DNA of 64,000 nucleotides from Endozoicomonas sp. OPT23 (GTDB taxonomy: Bacteria > Pseudomonadota > Gammaproteobacteria > Pseudomonadales > Endozoicomonadaceae), in contig NZ_PPFD01000002.1 of NCBI RefSeq assembly GCF_009653635.1, positions 62,001 to 126,000 of the forward strand, given 5' to 3'. Under the pieces are notes generated by a model, which saw only the letters and a list, made by a program, of their open reading frames with translations, did no database searches and had not been told where the DNA came from. Positions 38,475 to 47,337 of the stretch are shown here, piece after piece. The first letter of the stretch is position 1. The number at the start of each line of letters is the position of its first letter. A program made the translations under genes and the position numbers.

Positions 38475-39653
38475 TTACTGGGCGAGCAGAATACCCAGTC
38501 CAGGTATGACAAAGAAGGCCATAACCAGATAAACAAAGGCATAAATTTTGCGTTTTACCGCCAGGTCAGCCAGTTTTTCGGCAGCCCAGAGTGGAATCTC
38601 ACGCAGTGGCTTGATGCCGTAGATAACCAATACAGCCAGCAGGTTGAAGAACAGGTGCACCAGGGCAATAGTCATTGCCGGCAGAGCTGCAGAGCCAACA
38701 ACCGCGGTAGCCGCTAGCAGAGCTGTGATGGTTGTACCAATGTTGGCACCCAGTGTTACCGGATACATCTGGCGAACCGTAAAGACGCCGGAGCCAACCA
38801 GTGGCACCATCAGGCTGGTGGTGGTTGAGGAAGACTGAACCATAACGGTCATAACCGTACCGGAAGCAATACCGGACATTGGGCCGCGACCGATAGACTT
38901 GTGCAGTACATCTTTGGCACGACCTACCATTACTTTCTTCAGCAGCTTGCCCAGTTTCACAACTGCGGTGAAGATCAGACCGATACCGATAGCAATCATC
39001 GCCAGTCCGCCCAGTGTATGGTCAGGCAGTGTGCCCGCGAAACCTTTCACGATTTCTACAGCAGGCTTGGTCAGAGGCTTGATGAAGTTGAAGCTCTTGA
39101 TGTCCATGGAAGAACCACCAACAACGGCTTCAGCAACGTAAACAGACATGCTGCTCAGGAAGCCGGTCATGATTTCCAGTGGCAGGAATATCAATACCGC
39201 CAGATAGTTGAAGAAGTCATGAACTGTGGAAGCAGCAAAGGCACGCTTGAAGGACTTGCTGCAGCCCATGTGACCCAGACTTACCAGGGTGTTGGTAATG
39301 GTTGTACCGATGTTGGCACCCATGATCATCGGGATCGCCATTTCCACCGGCAGGCCACCGGCCACCAGGCCCACAATCACAGAGGTTACGGTACTGGAAG
39401 ACTGTACCAGGGCTGTAGCAAGGGTACCTGCTACCAGTGCCAGAATGGCGTTGTTAGCAAAGCTGAATAGTTCAGCTGCTGCTTCTGCGCCACCCACGGC
39501 CATTTTAAAACCGGAGCCTACCACGCTTACTGCTACCAGTAGAGCGTAGACCCACAGGATAACGCGCATCCAGATCCTGCCATAATGGCGGGTTGTCAGC
39601 TTATAGTCAGCGTTTGCTTTATTAGTGCTGACTGTGCTCGTTGCTTCAGACAT
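38475..39653 (-). CDS. Na+/phosphate cotransporter (NptA/PNaS family)
   Basis: Inner-membrane sodium-dependent phosphate importer. The inverted-repeat family signature occurs twice: ALVQSSSTVTSVIVGLV with GANIGTTITNTL, and VMVQSSSTTTSLMVPLV with GANIGTTITALL. About nine membrane segments. ATG 39653 is chosen because AAGGTG lies seven bases upstream and the eight extra residues of the longer frame are unsupported. A candidate Pho box precedes it, and a strong terminator follows. With the PhoX gene 5 kb away it suggests a phosphate-scavenging regulon. Confidence 0.92.
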   Translation of the reverse strand: MSEATSTVSTNKANADYKLTTRHYGRIWMRVILWVYALLVAVSVVGSGFKMAVGGAEAAAELFSFANNAILALVAGTLATALVQSSSTVTSVIVGLVAGGLPVEMAIPMIMGANIGTTITNTLVSLGHMGCSKSFKRAFAASTVHDFFNYLAVLIFLPLEIMTGFLSSMSVYVAEAVVGGSSMDIKSFNFIKPLTKPAVEIVKGFAGTLPDHTLGGLAMIAIGIGLIFTAVVKLGKLLKKVMVGRAKDVLHKSIGRGPMSGIASGTVMTVMVQSSSTTTSLMVPLVGSGVFTVRQMYPVTLGANIGTTITALLAATAVVGSAALPAMTIALVHLFFNLLAVLVIYGIKPLREIPLWAAEKLADLAVKRKIYAFVYLVMAFFVIPGLGILLAQ

Positions 39654-39705
39654 TTTCTGCACCTTGGTGCTATACAAAATTGATGAAAGCGAACTTAATG
39701 GTCTT

Positions 39706-39734
39706 ATGTTTCAGAAATGTTACAACAATGACAT
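39706..39734 (-). promoter_or_regulatory. candidate Pho box upstream of the Na/Pi transporter gene
   Basis: On the minus strand ATGTCAT, GTAACAT and GAAACAT occur with exact 11-base periodicity (39734-39728, 39723-39717, 39712-39706). PhoB boxes are direct repeats of CTGTCAT-like heptamers spaced by four bases. The first repeat matches 6 of 7; the others match less well. It lies 53-81 bases before the start codon. Confidence 0.45.
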
Positions 39735-39880
39735 TTTTCTGAAATAAACTGTGAAAATCTGACCATACCAGCTTCACAATACCCTGTTCGTTTTCGCTCT
39801 ATAAACCGAATAATGAAACCACAAAACCGGCGCCGCAAAGGACACCGGTAAAGTCATGAATCTGTTTAATGCAGTGCAGG

Positions 39881-41134
39881 CTAGAAAAGTGCTCGGTCGA
39901 ACATCTGCACGGTCACAGTTTCTCCAGCATCAACATTCCCCTGAGATGTGGGCAGAACAATATAACAGTTAGCCATACTCATGGAACGGAGGATTCCCGA
40001 ACCCTGACTACCGGTTGTTACGACTTCCAACTGGCCGTCATCATTGGTAGAGACAATGCCACGCTGGAAATCCTTTCGACCCGGCTGCTTTTTCAAAGAT
40101 GTACGGCAGATTGCTTTCAGTTCTATACCCGGCTCAGGTTTGGCGCCCATCATATGCAGCAGCGCCGGAATTGCAAGCTGTTGGAAAGTAACCGTGGCAG
40201 AAACAGGGTTGCCTGGCAGACCAAAGAAGACACTGTTGGGCAGTTTACCAAAGGCGAAAGGCTTGCCTGGCTTGATCGCCAGTTTCCAGAAAGAGGTTTC
40301 ACCGACTTCGTTGAGAACATCCTTAACAAAGTCCGCGTCCCCTACGGAGACACCGCCTGATGTCACAACCGCATCGGCCAGTTGATCGGCTTCAGCAAAG
40401 GCTCTGCGCAGCTCATCACGATCATCTTTCAGAAGACCAAGGTCAATTATTTCTGCCCCCAGCCGGTTCAGCATGGCTTTCACAGCAAAACGATTACTGT
40501 CGTAGATGTCGCCATGATCAAGACGTTCGCCAGGGAGTTTCAGCTCGTCACCCGTGGAGAACAGTGCAACCTTTACCCGGCGATAAACATCCAGTTCGGG
40601 AATGCCAAGAGAGGCCAGCAAGCCAAGGTCTTGCGGACGAACCCGGTGTCCTGCCGTGAATACTGTCAGACCTTCCTGGATGTCTTCACCCGCCAGTCGA
40701 ATATTGTTGCCGGTTTTGACAGGTTTCTTCAGAAACTGAACAGTGGCTCCTGAAGAGCTTTTGTCACAAAAGTCTGTGTGTTCCTGCATGATCACTGTGT
40801 CAGCACCCGCTGGAATACTAGCGCCGGTCATGATCCGTACACACTGACCGGCAGGCATATCCCCCTGAAAAGGGTGACCTGCCAGAGAGTTGCCCGCAAG
40901 TGGCAGAGAGTCCGTATTTTCCAGATCAGCCAGTCTCAGGGCATACCCATCCATGGCTGAATTATTGTGGGACGGCACATTAACTGGTGACACCACATCT
41001 TTAGCCAGCACGCGGTCAAGACAGAACTGCATATTGATACGTTCAATATCAGTTACTGCGGTTGTTTCGTTGATCAGGCGACTGAGGCCTTCTTCCAGCG
41101 GCATAAGGCCGGGGGCGGAACAGCAATCACTCAT
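39881..41134 (-). CDS. moeA: molybdopterin molybdotransferase MoeA
   Basis: Inserts molybdate into adenylylated molybdopterin to form the molybdenum cofactor. The 417-residue protein contains PSHNNSAMDGYALR, the MIMQEHT-type segment, and the MoCF-binding block VVTSGGVSVGDADFVKDVL, then the GLPGNPVSATVTF motif of domain IV. ATG 41134 has an AAAGGAG site and overlaps the mobB stop by four bases (ATGA), so the two are translationally coupled. mobA is not in the window. Confidence 0.96.
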   Translation of the reverse strand: MSDCCSAPGLMPLEEGLSRLINETTAVTDIERINMQFCLDRVLAKDVVSPVNVPSHNNSAMDGYALRLADLENTDSLPLAGNSLAGHPFQGDMPAGQCVRIMTGASIPAGADTVIMQEHTDFCDKSSSGATVQFLKKPVKTGNNIRLAGEDIQEGLTVFTAGHRVRPQDLGLLASLGIPELDVYRRVKVALFSTGDELKLPGERLDHGDIYDSNRFAVKAMLNRLGAEIIDLGLLKDDRDELRRAFAEADQLADAVVTSGGVSVGDADFVKDVLNEVGETSFWKLAIKPGKPFAFGKLPNSVFFGLPGNPVSATVTFQQLAIPALLHMMGAKPEPGIELKAICRTSLKKQPGRKDFQRGIVSTNDDGQLEVVTTGSQGSGILRSMSMANCYIVLPTSQGNVDAGETVTVQMFDRALF

Positions 41135-41670
41135 TGAGCGCTCTCCTTTAAACAATCCAGTATGTAATCAGCAATCTGTTCAGGCTGGTTGATGTCCAGC
41201 TGAGGAATGGGTGTTTCCTGAGGTTCGGTAAGATCCCAGGCAATAGCGATAATGTTGTTATCTTTCGGATGCAGCAGAGGCCGTTCAAATGCCTGTCGGT
41301 GCAATTCAATCTTGGCAAAAGCTTGATCACGAAACCCTTCAACAATTACCAGGTCCAGCTGACGGGTATCCAGCAGTTTCAGTTGATCGGTCAGTAACGG
41401 GTCTGCTGGCTTTGAATATTCGGTGTAACAGATTGACCGTTCCGGTGTGCTGAGTACTAATTGGGAACTGCCTGCTTTTCTCAGGCGATAGCTGTCTTTT
41501 CCCGGTGTATCTGGGTCAACACTGTGATGGGATGCTTTGATGATACCGACACGAATACCTTTGCTGACCAGTATGGGGACCAGCTTTTCAAGCAGTGTGG
41601 TTTTACCTGTACCACTGAATGCGGCGAAGCCGATCAATGGCAGGGGAAAGGACTCTATGCGTTTCAGCAT
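41131..41670 (-). CDS. mobB: molybdopterin-guanine dinucleotide biosynthesis adaptor MobB
   Basis: P-loop GTP-binding protein that assists MobA in forming the guanine dinucleotide form of the cofactor. Walker A FSGTGKTTLLEKL near residue 20, KASHHSVDPDTPGKDSYRLRKAG and DLVIVEGFRDQAFAKIELHR are diagnostic. ATG 41670 is preferred over a TTG 14 codons upstream because GGA lies at a suitable distance and the extra residues do not resemble the family. Overlaps moeA by four bases. Confidence 0.94.
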   Translation of the reverse strand: MLKRIESFPLPLIGFAAFSGTGKTTLLEKLVPILVSKGIRVGIIKASHHSVDPDTPGKDSYRLRKAGSSQLVLSTPERSICYTEYSKPADPLLTDQLKLLDTRQLDLVIVEGFRDQAFAKIELHRQAFERPLLHPKDNNIIAIAWDLTEPQETPIPQLDINQPEQIADYILDCLKESAQ

Positions 41671-41825
41671 GAATGTTTCCGTCTGTAGTCTCCGGCTGAG
41701 TCTATTGGACAATTCTCACCAGTACAATCCGTGTACCTCTTTTTCGCCAGACGCCTTGTGCCCACGTAAACCAAAGACTGTTGGCTACAATGAATCTAAG
41801 GAAAAGGAACTTTGAGGTTGGTTGA

Positions 41826-43376
41826 ATGGGGCTTAACAAATCAGGAAATGGCGTAAGCGGGGGAGCGATCTATTCACCACCAGAGATAAGCAGTAAAGCT
41901 GTGCTGGAAAACGGAAAAACCCTCACAGCTTCGGGAAGAGTGTTGGAAACGTCCAGATCTGACAATAAAATTACGGCTGAATCACATTCAGAACCAAAGG
42001 CTTTAGCGATTGTAGAGCGAGAGATTTCTCTGCCTGTGACATCTCAGGGTGAATTAATTTCGTCGGAGCAACTCAGTAAAATAGTAGCAAGGCAATATTT
42101 TGATCAGGCAATGACAGTCGGCAGTCGCGCAGAGCTTGATCGCACTCGAATGGAGTGTTTCAGGAAAGAAGGTATCAGGCATTTTCCGGTAGTTGTTGCT
42201 GGTGCGGGGCCCGCAGGTTTAATGGCCGGTATTGAAGTTGCGAAACAAGGGCATAAAGTATGTATTGTTGAAGCCCGCGATGAAGGTGGCTGGGATATCC
42301 GTTCATCTGTCCTGTCAATCTCCAGTCATGAAATTGATTATTTTTTGGAGCTTCTGGACGCTCTTGAACTGAGTCGTGGCAAAGATTATGTATTTTCGCA
42401 CAGGAAAAAATCGGAACCGACACATCATAAATCTTTAGGGAAATTGCAGGAAAAAATCAGAGGCAATCGATATAAGACAGAGTTACAGGTAGACGTTATT
42501 CAGCGAATTTTAATGGCTGCAGTAGAAGACCTTTACTCGGAACAGATTACCGTTGAAAAAGGATTCTCTATAGAAGAAATTGAACCGTTTTTACAAACGG
42601 TTCAAGCAAAAGGTAGTGGAAAAATTATAGCTTTTGATAACTTTATTCATGCAGATGGTACCTCAGGTTTTACAAGGCTTTTACTTGCTCAGGATTTTGA
42701 TATTCCTATTGATGAAACTGAATTTGAACACTTTAAAAGCGGTTGGTGTCAGTGTGCATATGTTCACTCAGAAGAACTTGAGAAACTTCCGGCATCAGTA
42801 AGTATTGATATCTGGAAAGCGAAGTACAGTTCGCTTGAATTGAAAAAGTTGCAAGATCTCGGCTGGAAGAGCTCAATGTTGCCCGATACTTATCTTTTGA
42901 AATCACACGATAAGTCCCGCAAGGTCTGGGTGGCAGGTGAGTGTCCAGACAACCTGAGCAAGAGCAAGCAGCTGGAGTGGAATCGTAATATCTGTAAGGT
43001 TGCACTGTCTCAGGCCCGACTTAATCAGGCCGCAAAATTAGAAGATCTCTCGATTGTTCAAAGAGCAGCCGGTGACGAAAGGTCATTGAAGAAAAATAAG
43101 CTCAGTCAAAATGTATTTGAGCTGGAAAAGGCTCAGCTGGACTCTCCAGAATGTACTTTGGTTTTTGGTAAATCGATAGCCATAGGTGATGCTGCAAAAA
43201 CACCCGTTTTTTTTGATGGTGATGGTGTTTCAAAAGCTCTTGATGACGCGCAGAGAATCAAAATCAGAAAAGCATACAGAGATGACCAGGAAGCTGATGA
43301 CGATGCCACACTTGTTTCAGAATTATCGGAAGAGTTTGATTCTGATGGTGATAGCTATGAGTCCGATTCAGAGTGA
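41826..43376 (+). CDS. FAD-dependent monooxygenase-like flavoprotein with unusual ends
   Basis: A group A flavoprotein fold is indicated by the dinucleotide-binding motif VVVAGAGPAGLMAGIEVAKQG (GAGPAG at 126-131) ending in Glu at the ribose position, and by a second FAD motif AIGDAAKTPVFFDGDGVSKALDDA near residue 454. The ~115-residue Ser/Glu-rich N-terminal extension and the acidic tail (EADDDATLVSELSEEFDSDGDSYESDSE) are atypical for metabolic hydroxylases. Overall layout recalls MICAL-like monooxygenases, but this is only an impression. AT-richer than flanking Moco genes, so likely acquired. Substrate unknown. moaA follows on the same strand after a 344-base gap. Confidence 0.8.
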   Translation: MGLNKSGNGVSGGAIYSPPEISSKAVLENGKTLTASGRVLETSRSDNKITAESHSEPKALAIVEREISLPVTSQGELISSEQLSKIVARQYFDQAMTVGSRAELDRTRMECFRKEGIRHFPVVVAGAGPAGLMAGIEVAKQGHKVCIVEARDEGGWDIRSSVLSISSHEIDYFLELLDALELSRGKDYVFSHRKKSEPTHHKSLGKLQEKIRGNRYKTELQVDVIQRILMAAVEDLYSEQITVEKGFSIEEIEPFLQTVQAKGSGKIIAFDNFIHADGTSGFTRLLLAQDFDIPIDETEFEHFKSGWCQCAYVHSEELEKLPASVSIDIWKAKYSSLELKKLQDLGWKSSMLPDTYLLKSHDKSRKVWVAGECPDNLSKSKQLEWNRNICKVALSQARLNQAAKLEDLSIVQRAAGDERSLKKNKLSQNVFELEKAQLDSPECTLVFGKSIAIGDAAKTPVFFDGDGVSKALDDAQRIKIRKAYRDDQEADDDATLVSELSEEFDSDGDSYESDSE

Positions 43377-43720
43377 AAGGTCTGTTTTGAACAATGAGGC
43401 AAGGAGTTTAAGAACTAAGCACGTTCTCCATTACTGCAATCATCTTACCCCGACAAGCTTTTAGTCTTCGTTTAGAATAACGAGAGTTTAAGCTCTAAAC
43501 GTTGCCTTACCTATAAGGTGGCATGGCCTTTTCAGGAGTATAAGAGTAGGATTCATTTCACAAAATTTGCTATAGCGCCGAGCTTTTCAGCCTAAGCTGC
43601 ATTGCCATAGTTTATGGATGATGTCAGTAAGGTTCGAAAGCCGCAGTTGAATGAATAACTCATCAACTGCCAGGGTTCCAACAGAAATGTTTGAGCCTCC
43701 CGTACTTGGAAAGGTGTGAA
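43377..43720 (+). other. 344-base structured region upstream of moaA
   Basis: No gene is supported. Several inverted repeats are present: GGCAA (near 43399) with TTGCC (near 43502) enclosing CGTTTAGA (43469-43476)/TCTAAACG (43494-43501); CCTTA/TAAGG near 43505-43520; and GCAGTTG-a-ATGA with TCAT-CAACTGC (43643-43670) about 50 bases before the moaA start. The last hairpin is in a position where a Moco-sensing leader occurs in some gammaproteobacteria; identity is not established. Confidence 0.45.
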
Positions 43721-44734
43721 ATGAACTCGCTGCAACAATCTATACAAGGCAGCCGTGAGCTGCTGCAAGACAGTCAGGGGCGCTCCTTTCCCTATTTAAG
43801 GTTGTCACTGACCGACCTCTGTAACTTCAGCTGCAACTACTGCTTGCCTGATGGTTGTGGAGAGCACCATCACAAATCGACACTCTCCCTTGAAGAAATA
43901 ACACGACTAGTGTCTGCTTTTGCAGTGTTAGGTGTGGAAAAAATTCGTCTGACCGGTGGTGAGCCGACTCTGCGTTCGGACTTCAGGGATATCGTTAGAG
44001 TCATCAAGTCTGTGCCCGGTATCAGACGAGTGGCCATGACAACCAATGGCTACAAGATGGACCGTCGGGTGGAATCCTGGCTGGATGCGGGCGTTGATAA
44101 CATCAATGTCAGCGTCGACAGTCTTGACCCAAGAGCATTTGAATTGATCACCGGTCATAACCGCCTGCAGGAAATTCTTGGCGGTATGGATAAAGCTTTT
44201 GCCAAGGGTTTACCTGAGATTAAGGTGAATGCGGTACTGATGAGGGGTGTCAATGATGTTCAGCTTCAGGATTATCTCGACTGGATAAAACATAAACCCA
44301 TCACCATGCGTTTTATCGAGCTGATGCAGACCGGTGATAACGGTGCTTTCTTTGATAAGTACCATGTACCAGGTCAGGCGATCAGAGATCAGCTGCTTGA
44401 ACGTGGCTGGGTTCGTATGACCCGTATGAAAGACGCAGGTCCAGCTCATGAATACTGCCATCCTGATTACGTTGGGCGTATTGGCCTGATCACGCCTTAC
44501 TCAAAAGATTTCTGTAAAGACTGCAACCGCCTCCGGGTCACCAGTCAGGGACATTTACAGCTTTGCCTGTTTGCCGATGGTGGTCATGACCTCAGGCATT
44601 TACTGCAGAGTGACGATCAGCAAGAAGAACTGATTGCTGAAATTCAGAAGGTATTGCGACTGAAAGTCGATGGGCATTTTCTTGATCAGGGGTATACAGG
44701 TAATACCGCCAGCCTGGCGCAAATTGGTGGCTAA
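43721..44734 (+). CDS. moaA: GTP 3',8-cyclase MoaA
   Basis: Radical SAM enzyme for the first step of molybdenum cofactor synthesis. The N-terminal cluster motif CNFSCNYC (Cys34, Cys38, Cys41), the second [4Fe-4S] site CKDCNRLRVTSQGHLQLC and the conserved terminal Gly-Gly (AQIGG) are all present; 337 residues is typical. ATG 43721 has AAAGGTG at the right spacing, and an upstream TTG is rejected. moaB, moaC, moaD and moaE are not adjacent, so the pathway genes are scattered. Confidence 0.97.
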   Translation: MNSLQQSIQGSRELLQDSQGRSFPYLRLSLTDLCNFSCNYCLPDGCGEHHHKSTLSLEEITRLVSAFAVLGVEKIRLTGGEPTLRSDFRDIVRVIKSVPGIRRVAMTTNGYKMDRRVESWLDAGVDNINVSVDSLDPRAFELITGHNRLQEILGGMDKAFAKGLPEIKVNAVLMRGVNDVQLQDYLDWIKHKPITMRFIELMQTGDNGAFFDKYHVPGQAIRDQLLERGWVRMTRMKDAGPAHEYCHPDYVGRIGLITPYSKDFCKDCNRLRVTSQGHLQLCLFADGGHDLRHLLQSDDQQEELIAEIQKVLRLKVDGHFLDQGYTGNTASLAQIGG

Positions 44735-44752
44735 ACAAGAGAACTACAAAGA

Positions 44753-44803
44753 CTGTCATTGTACCGACACAGATTTGAAACAGTTATGTCACAGCTACGA
44801 CAT
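44753..44803 (+). promoter_or_regulatory. candidate tandem Pho boxes upstream of phoX
   Basis: Heptamers CTGTCAT (44753), CCGACAC (44764), ATGTCAC (44786) and ACGACAT (44797) are all in phase with an 11-base repeat, the spacing of PhoB-binding sites. The first is a perfect half-site, the third matches 6 of 7, the others are weaker. The array lies 92-142 bases before the phoX start. Confidence 0.5.
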
Positions 44804-44836
44804 CTAAAGGACATTCTCCTGAAATAAGTCCGTCGT

Positions 44837-44881
44837 TTAATAGCACTAGCCATGAGGATTGGTCATAACAAGTGCTATTAA
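44837..44881 (+). promoter_or_regulatory. perfect 11-bp inverted repeat in the phoX leader
   Basis: TTAATAGCACT (44837-44847) is the exact reverse complement of AGTGCTATTAA (44871-44881), with a 23-base loop. The right arm ends 13 bases before the ATG, adjoining the AGGGA ribosome binding site, so the folded leader could influence phoX translation. Confidence 0.55.
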
Positions 44882-44894
44882 GCAGGGACTTAAG

Positions 44895-46976
44895 ATGAGT
44901 AAATTTACTTTCGATCCAACCATATATAATAAATCTGATAACAAACCTATCTCTACGGTTCTTGAAAAAGAACTGAGCCGCCGAGGCGTGCTTAAGCGTG
45001 GTGGTATTCTGGCGGCTTTTGGTGCTGTTGCCAGTACGGGTTTGGTGGGTTGTGATAGCTCATCCAGCAGTTCAAATTCAACTACCCCTGCATCTCAGGA
45101 TTCTTCTCTGACTCTTGGTTTTGATTCGATTCCTGGATCAAAACTGGACAGTGTTGCTGTTCCTTCCGGCTATTCAGCGCAGGTTCTTGCTCCATGGGGA
45201 ACACCTCTGAATTCAAATGCGAATCCATGGAAAATCGACGGTAGCAACACTTCTGATGATCAGTTGAATTCTGTGGGCATGCACCATGACGGTATGCATT
45301 TTTTTCCACTGGAAGGAAGCAGTACTGAAGGCCTTCTCTGTGTAAACCATGAATATATTGACCGTAAAGCTTTGCATCCAGAGGGTCGAGTTCATGCTCC
45401 GGTAAAGTATGATGAAATTGTTCCACCCTTTGCTGCTGAAGAGGCACGGAAGGAAATTTATGCTCACGGTGTTTCGGTTATTCATATACGACTGACTTCA
45501 GGTGTTTGGGATGTTGTTGCCAATAGCCCATATAACAATCGTTTTACCAGTGCGACTGAAATGGATATTTCCGGTCCGGTTGCGGGCAGTGAATTGCTGC
45601 AGACCCCTTACACCGAGTCCCGAGGCAAACTGAATATTGCCCGGGGTACCATGAATAACTGTGGTAATGGTCATACGCCCTGGGGCACTTACCTGACTTG
45701 TGAAGAAAACTGGCCGGGTTACTTCGTTCATAAGGGAACCATGACCGAAGGCGAAGATAGAATAGGGTTTGGTGACAGGGGCAGTCGTTATCAATGGGAT
45801 ACGATTCAGGGGGACAGTGTTATAGGCGAGTTCAGTCGCTTTAATATCACGCCCACCGGAGCCAATGCCACAGAGGATTACCGCAATGAAGCAAACGGCC
45901 ATGGCTATATTGTAGAAATTGATCCCTTTTCACCAGGCTCAAAAGCAGTAAAGAGAACGGCTATGGGGCGTTTCCGTCATGAAGACTGTTCTTTTGGCAA
46001 GGTAGAAGCAGGTAAACCTATTGTTTACTACTCCGGTCATGATGGTCGTTTCGAGTATATTTATAAATTTGTTTCCAAAGAGCTCTGGGCTCCTGAAGAT
46101 GCCAATTCAACCAATAAACTGGCGACAGGTGCCAAGTATCTGGATGAAGGTGTTCTGTATGTAGCCCAGTTTAATGAAAGCGGAAAAGGTGTCTGGGTGC
46201 CGCTGGTTGCATCAACGCCAATCCCTGGTACAGATGAAACGCTTGGCGGCCGACTCGGTTCTCTGGCGAATATTATTCTGAATACGCCTCTGGCTGCAGA
46301 CTGGGTAAAAGCTACTCCAATGGATCGCCCTGAGTGGACTGCTGTTGATCCTGTTACTGGTAGTGTCTACGTAACTCTGACGAATAACACCAAGCGCAAT
46401 AATACTGATGACAGCACCAGCAACGATACCAATGTTGCCAACCCAAGAGACAATAATAAGTTTGGGCATATTATTCGCTGGGATGAAGGTTCAGAGGCTA
46501 CAAGTTTCAGCTGGGAATTCTTCCTGTTTGGTTCTCCTGCTGCTGGTGATGTCCAGACCAACCTGTCTGGTTTGACTAGTGCCAATGAGTTGGCCAGCCC
46601 TGACGGCCTGGTATTTGATGATCGTGGCATTCTATGGGTTCAGACTGATAACGGTGCTGATGAAGTAGAGGAAAATACCAACGATCAGATGCTGGCCATT
46701 ATTCCATCCGAACTGAGCAGTAAGGGTGATAAAGCTGTGCTTGGGTCCGAAAACCAGGATCAGCTGAAGCGCTTTTTTGTTGGCCCTAACGGTTCTGAAG
46801 TAACCGGTCTGGCCTTCACCGGTGACAATAAGAACTTCTTTATTAATATCCAGCATCCGGGTAACTGGCCAGCCTATGGCACCCGTAATGCAGCAGAAGC
46901 TTCCAGTGATGATGTAAGACCACGGGCAGCTACTGTAGTTATCACAAAGGATGACAGTGGCGAAATTGCTGTCTGA
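44895..46976 (+). CDS. phoX: Tat-exported PhoX-family alkaline phosphatase
   Basis: Releases phosphate from organic phosphomonoesters using an iron/calcium centre (DUF839/PhoX family). A twin-arginine signal (LSRRGVLKRGG) is followed by a hydrophobic stretch and LVGC, so it may be a Tat lipoprotein. Family blocks are GMHHDGMHFFPL, LLCVNHEYIDR, MNNCGNGHTPWGTYLTCEENWPGYF, GRFRHEDCSFGK and the C-terminal NIQHPG. ATG 44895 has AGGGA upstream; the longer TTG start is not needed. Candidate Pho boxes precede it and tatA-tatB are encoded convergently downstream. PhoX is a known Tat substrate. Confidence 0.92.
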   Translation: MSKFTFDPTIYNKSDNKPISTVLEKELSRRGVLKRGGILAAFGAVASTGLVGCDSSSSSSNSTTPASQDSSLTLGFDSIPGSKLDSVAVPSGYSAQVLAPWGTPLNSNANPWKIDGSNTSDDQLNSVGMHHDGMHFFPLEGSSTEGLLCVNHEYIDRKALHPEGRVHAPVKYDEIVPPFAAEEARKEIYAHGVSVIHIRLTSGVWDVVANSPYNNRFTSATEMDISGPVAGSELLQTPYTESRGKLNIARGTMNNCGNGHTPWGTYLTCEENWPGYFVHKGTMTEGEDRIGFGDRGSRYQWDTIQGDSVIGEFSRFNITPTGANATEDYRNEANGHGYIVEIDPFSPGSKAVKRTAMGRFRHEDCSFGKVEAGKPIVYYSGHDGRFEYIYKFVSKELWAPEDANSTNKLATGAKYLDEGVLYVAQFNESGKGVWVPLVASTPIPGTDETLGGRLGSLANIILNTPLAADWVKATPMDRPEWTAVDPVTGSVYVTLTNNTKRNNTDDSTSNDTNVANPRDNNKFGHIIRWDEGSEATSFSWEFFLFGSPAAGDVQTNLSGLTSANELASPDGLVFDDRGILWVQTDNGADEVEENTNDQMLAIIPSELSSKGDKAVLGSENQDQLKRFFVGPNGSEVTGLAFTGDNKNFFINIQHPGNWPAYGTRNAAEASSDDVRPRAATVVITKDDSGEIAV

Positions 46977-47004
46977 GTAAGCACCGTTTGAGTAAGTACA
47001 ACTG

Positions 47005-47036
47005 AAAAAGCCTGGTTTTGAATGCCGGGCTTTTTT
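47005..47036 (+). terminator. intrinsic terminator after phoX
   Basis: AAAAAGCCTGG (47005-47015) pairs with CCGGGCTTTTT (47025-47035) including one G-U pair, ending in a run of six T. It could also serve the convergent tatAB genes. Confidence 0.9.
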
Positions 47037-47101
47037 AATTCAGGGAAGAATAGTGCTTTATAGAGAGTCAGTGAGAAGTGGCAATCAGCAAGAGAAGAAA
47101 G

Positions 47102-47326
47102 CTAGTCGGCTTTCTTCTTGGTAGATGGAGTATCAGAAAGTTCCTGCTGTATCTCATCCAGCTGCAGCTCACGACTGACCGATTCCTTCATACTCTGGAC
47201 TCCATTTTTAACTGCCCTGATAGACTGACCTGTTTTACGGAGAGTCTCAGGCAATCTCTCCGGCCCGAGAACAACCAGAGACACTGTTGTAATCAGCAGT
47301 AGCTCAAAAAAGCCTATATCAAACAC
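47102..47326 (-). CDS. tatB: short TatB-like twin-arginine translocase subunit
   Basis: Single-span membrane protein of the Tat system. The N-terminus MFDIGFFELLLITTVSLVVLGPERLPETLRKTGQSIRAVK has the TatB-type Glu in the membrane helix and the LGPERLP hinge, followed by an amphipathic helix. At 74 residues it is far shorter than E. coli TatB (171), lacking most of the cytoplasmic tail. It starts 11 bases after tatA. No tatC follows; the next gene is convergent phoX. Confidence 0.88.
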   Translation of the reverse strand: MFDIGFFELLLITTVSLVVLGPERLPETLRKTGQSIRAVKNGVQSMKESVSRELQLDEIQQELSDTPSTKKKAD

Positions 47327-47337
47327 AGAATGCGTCC

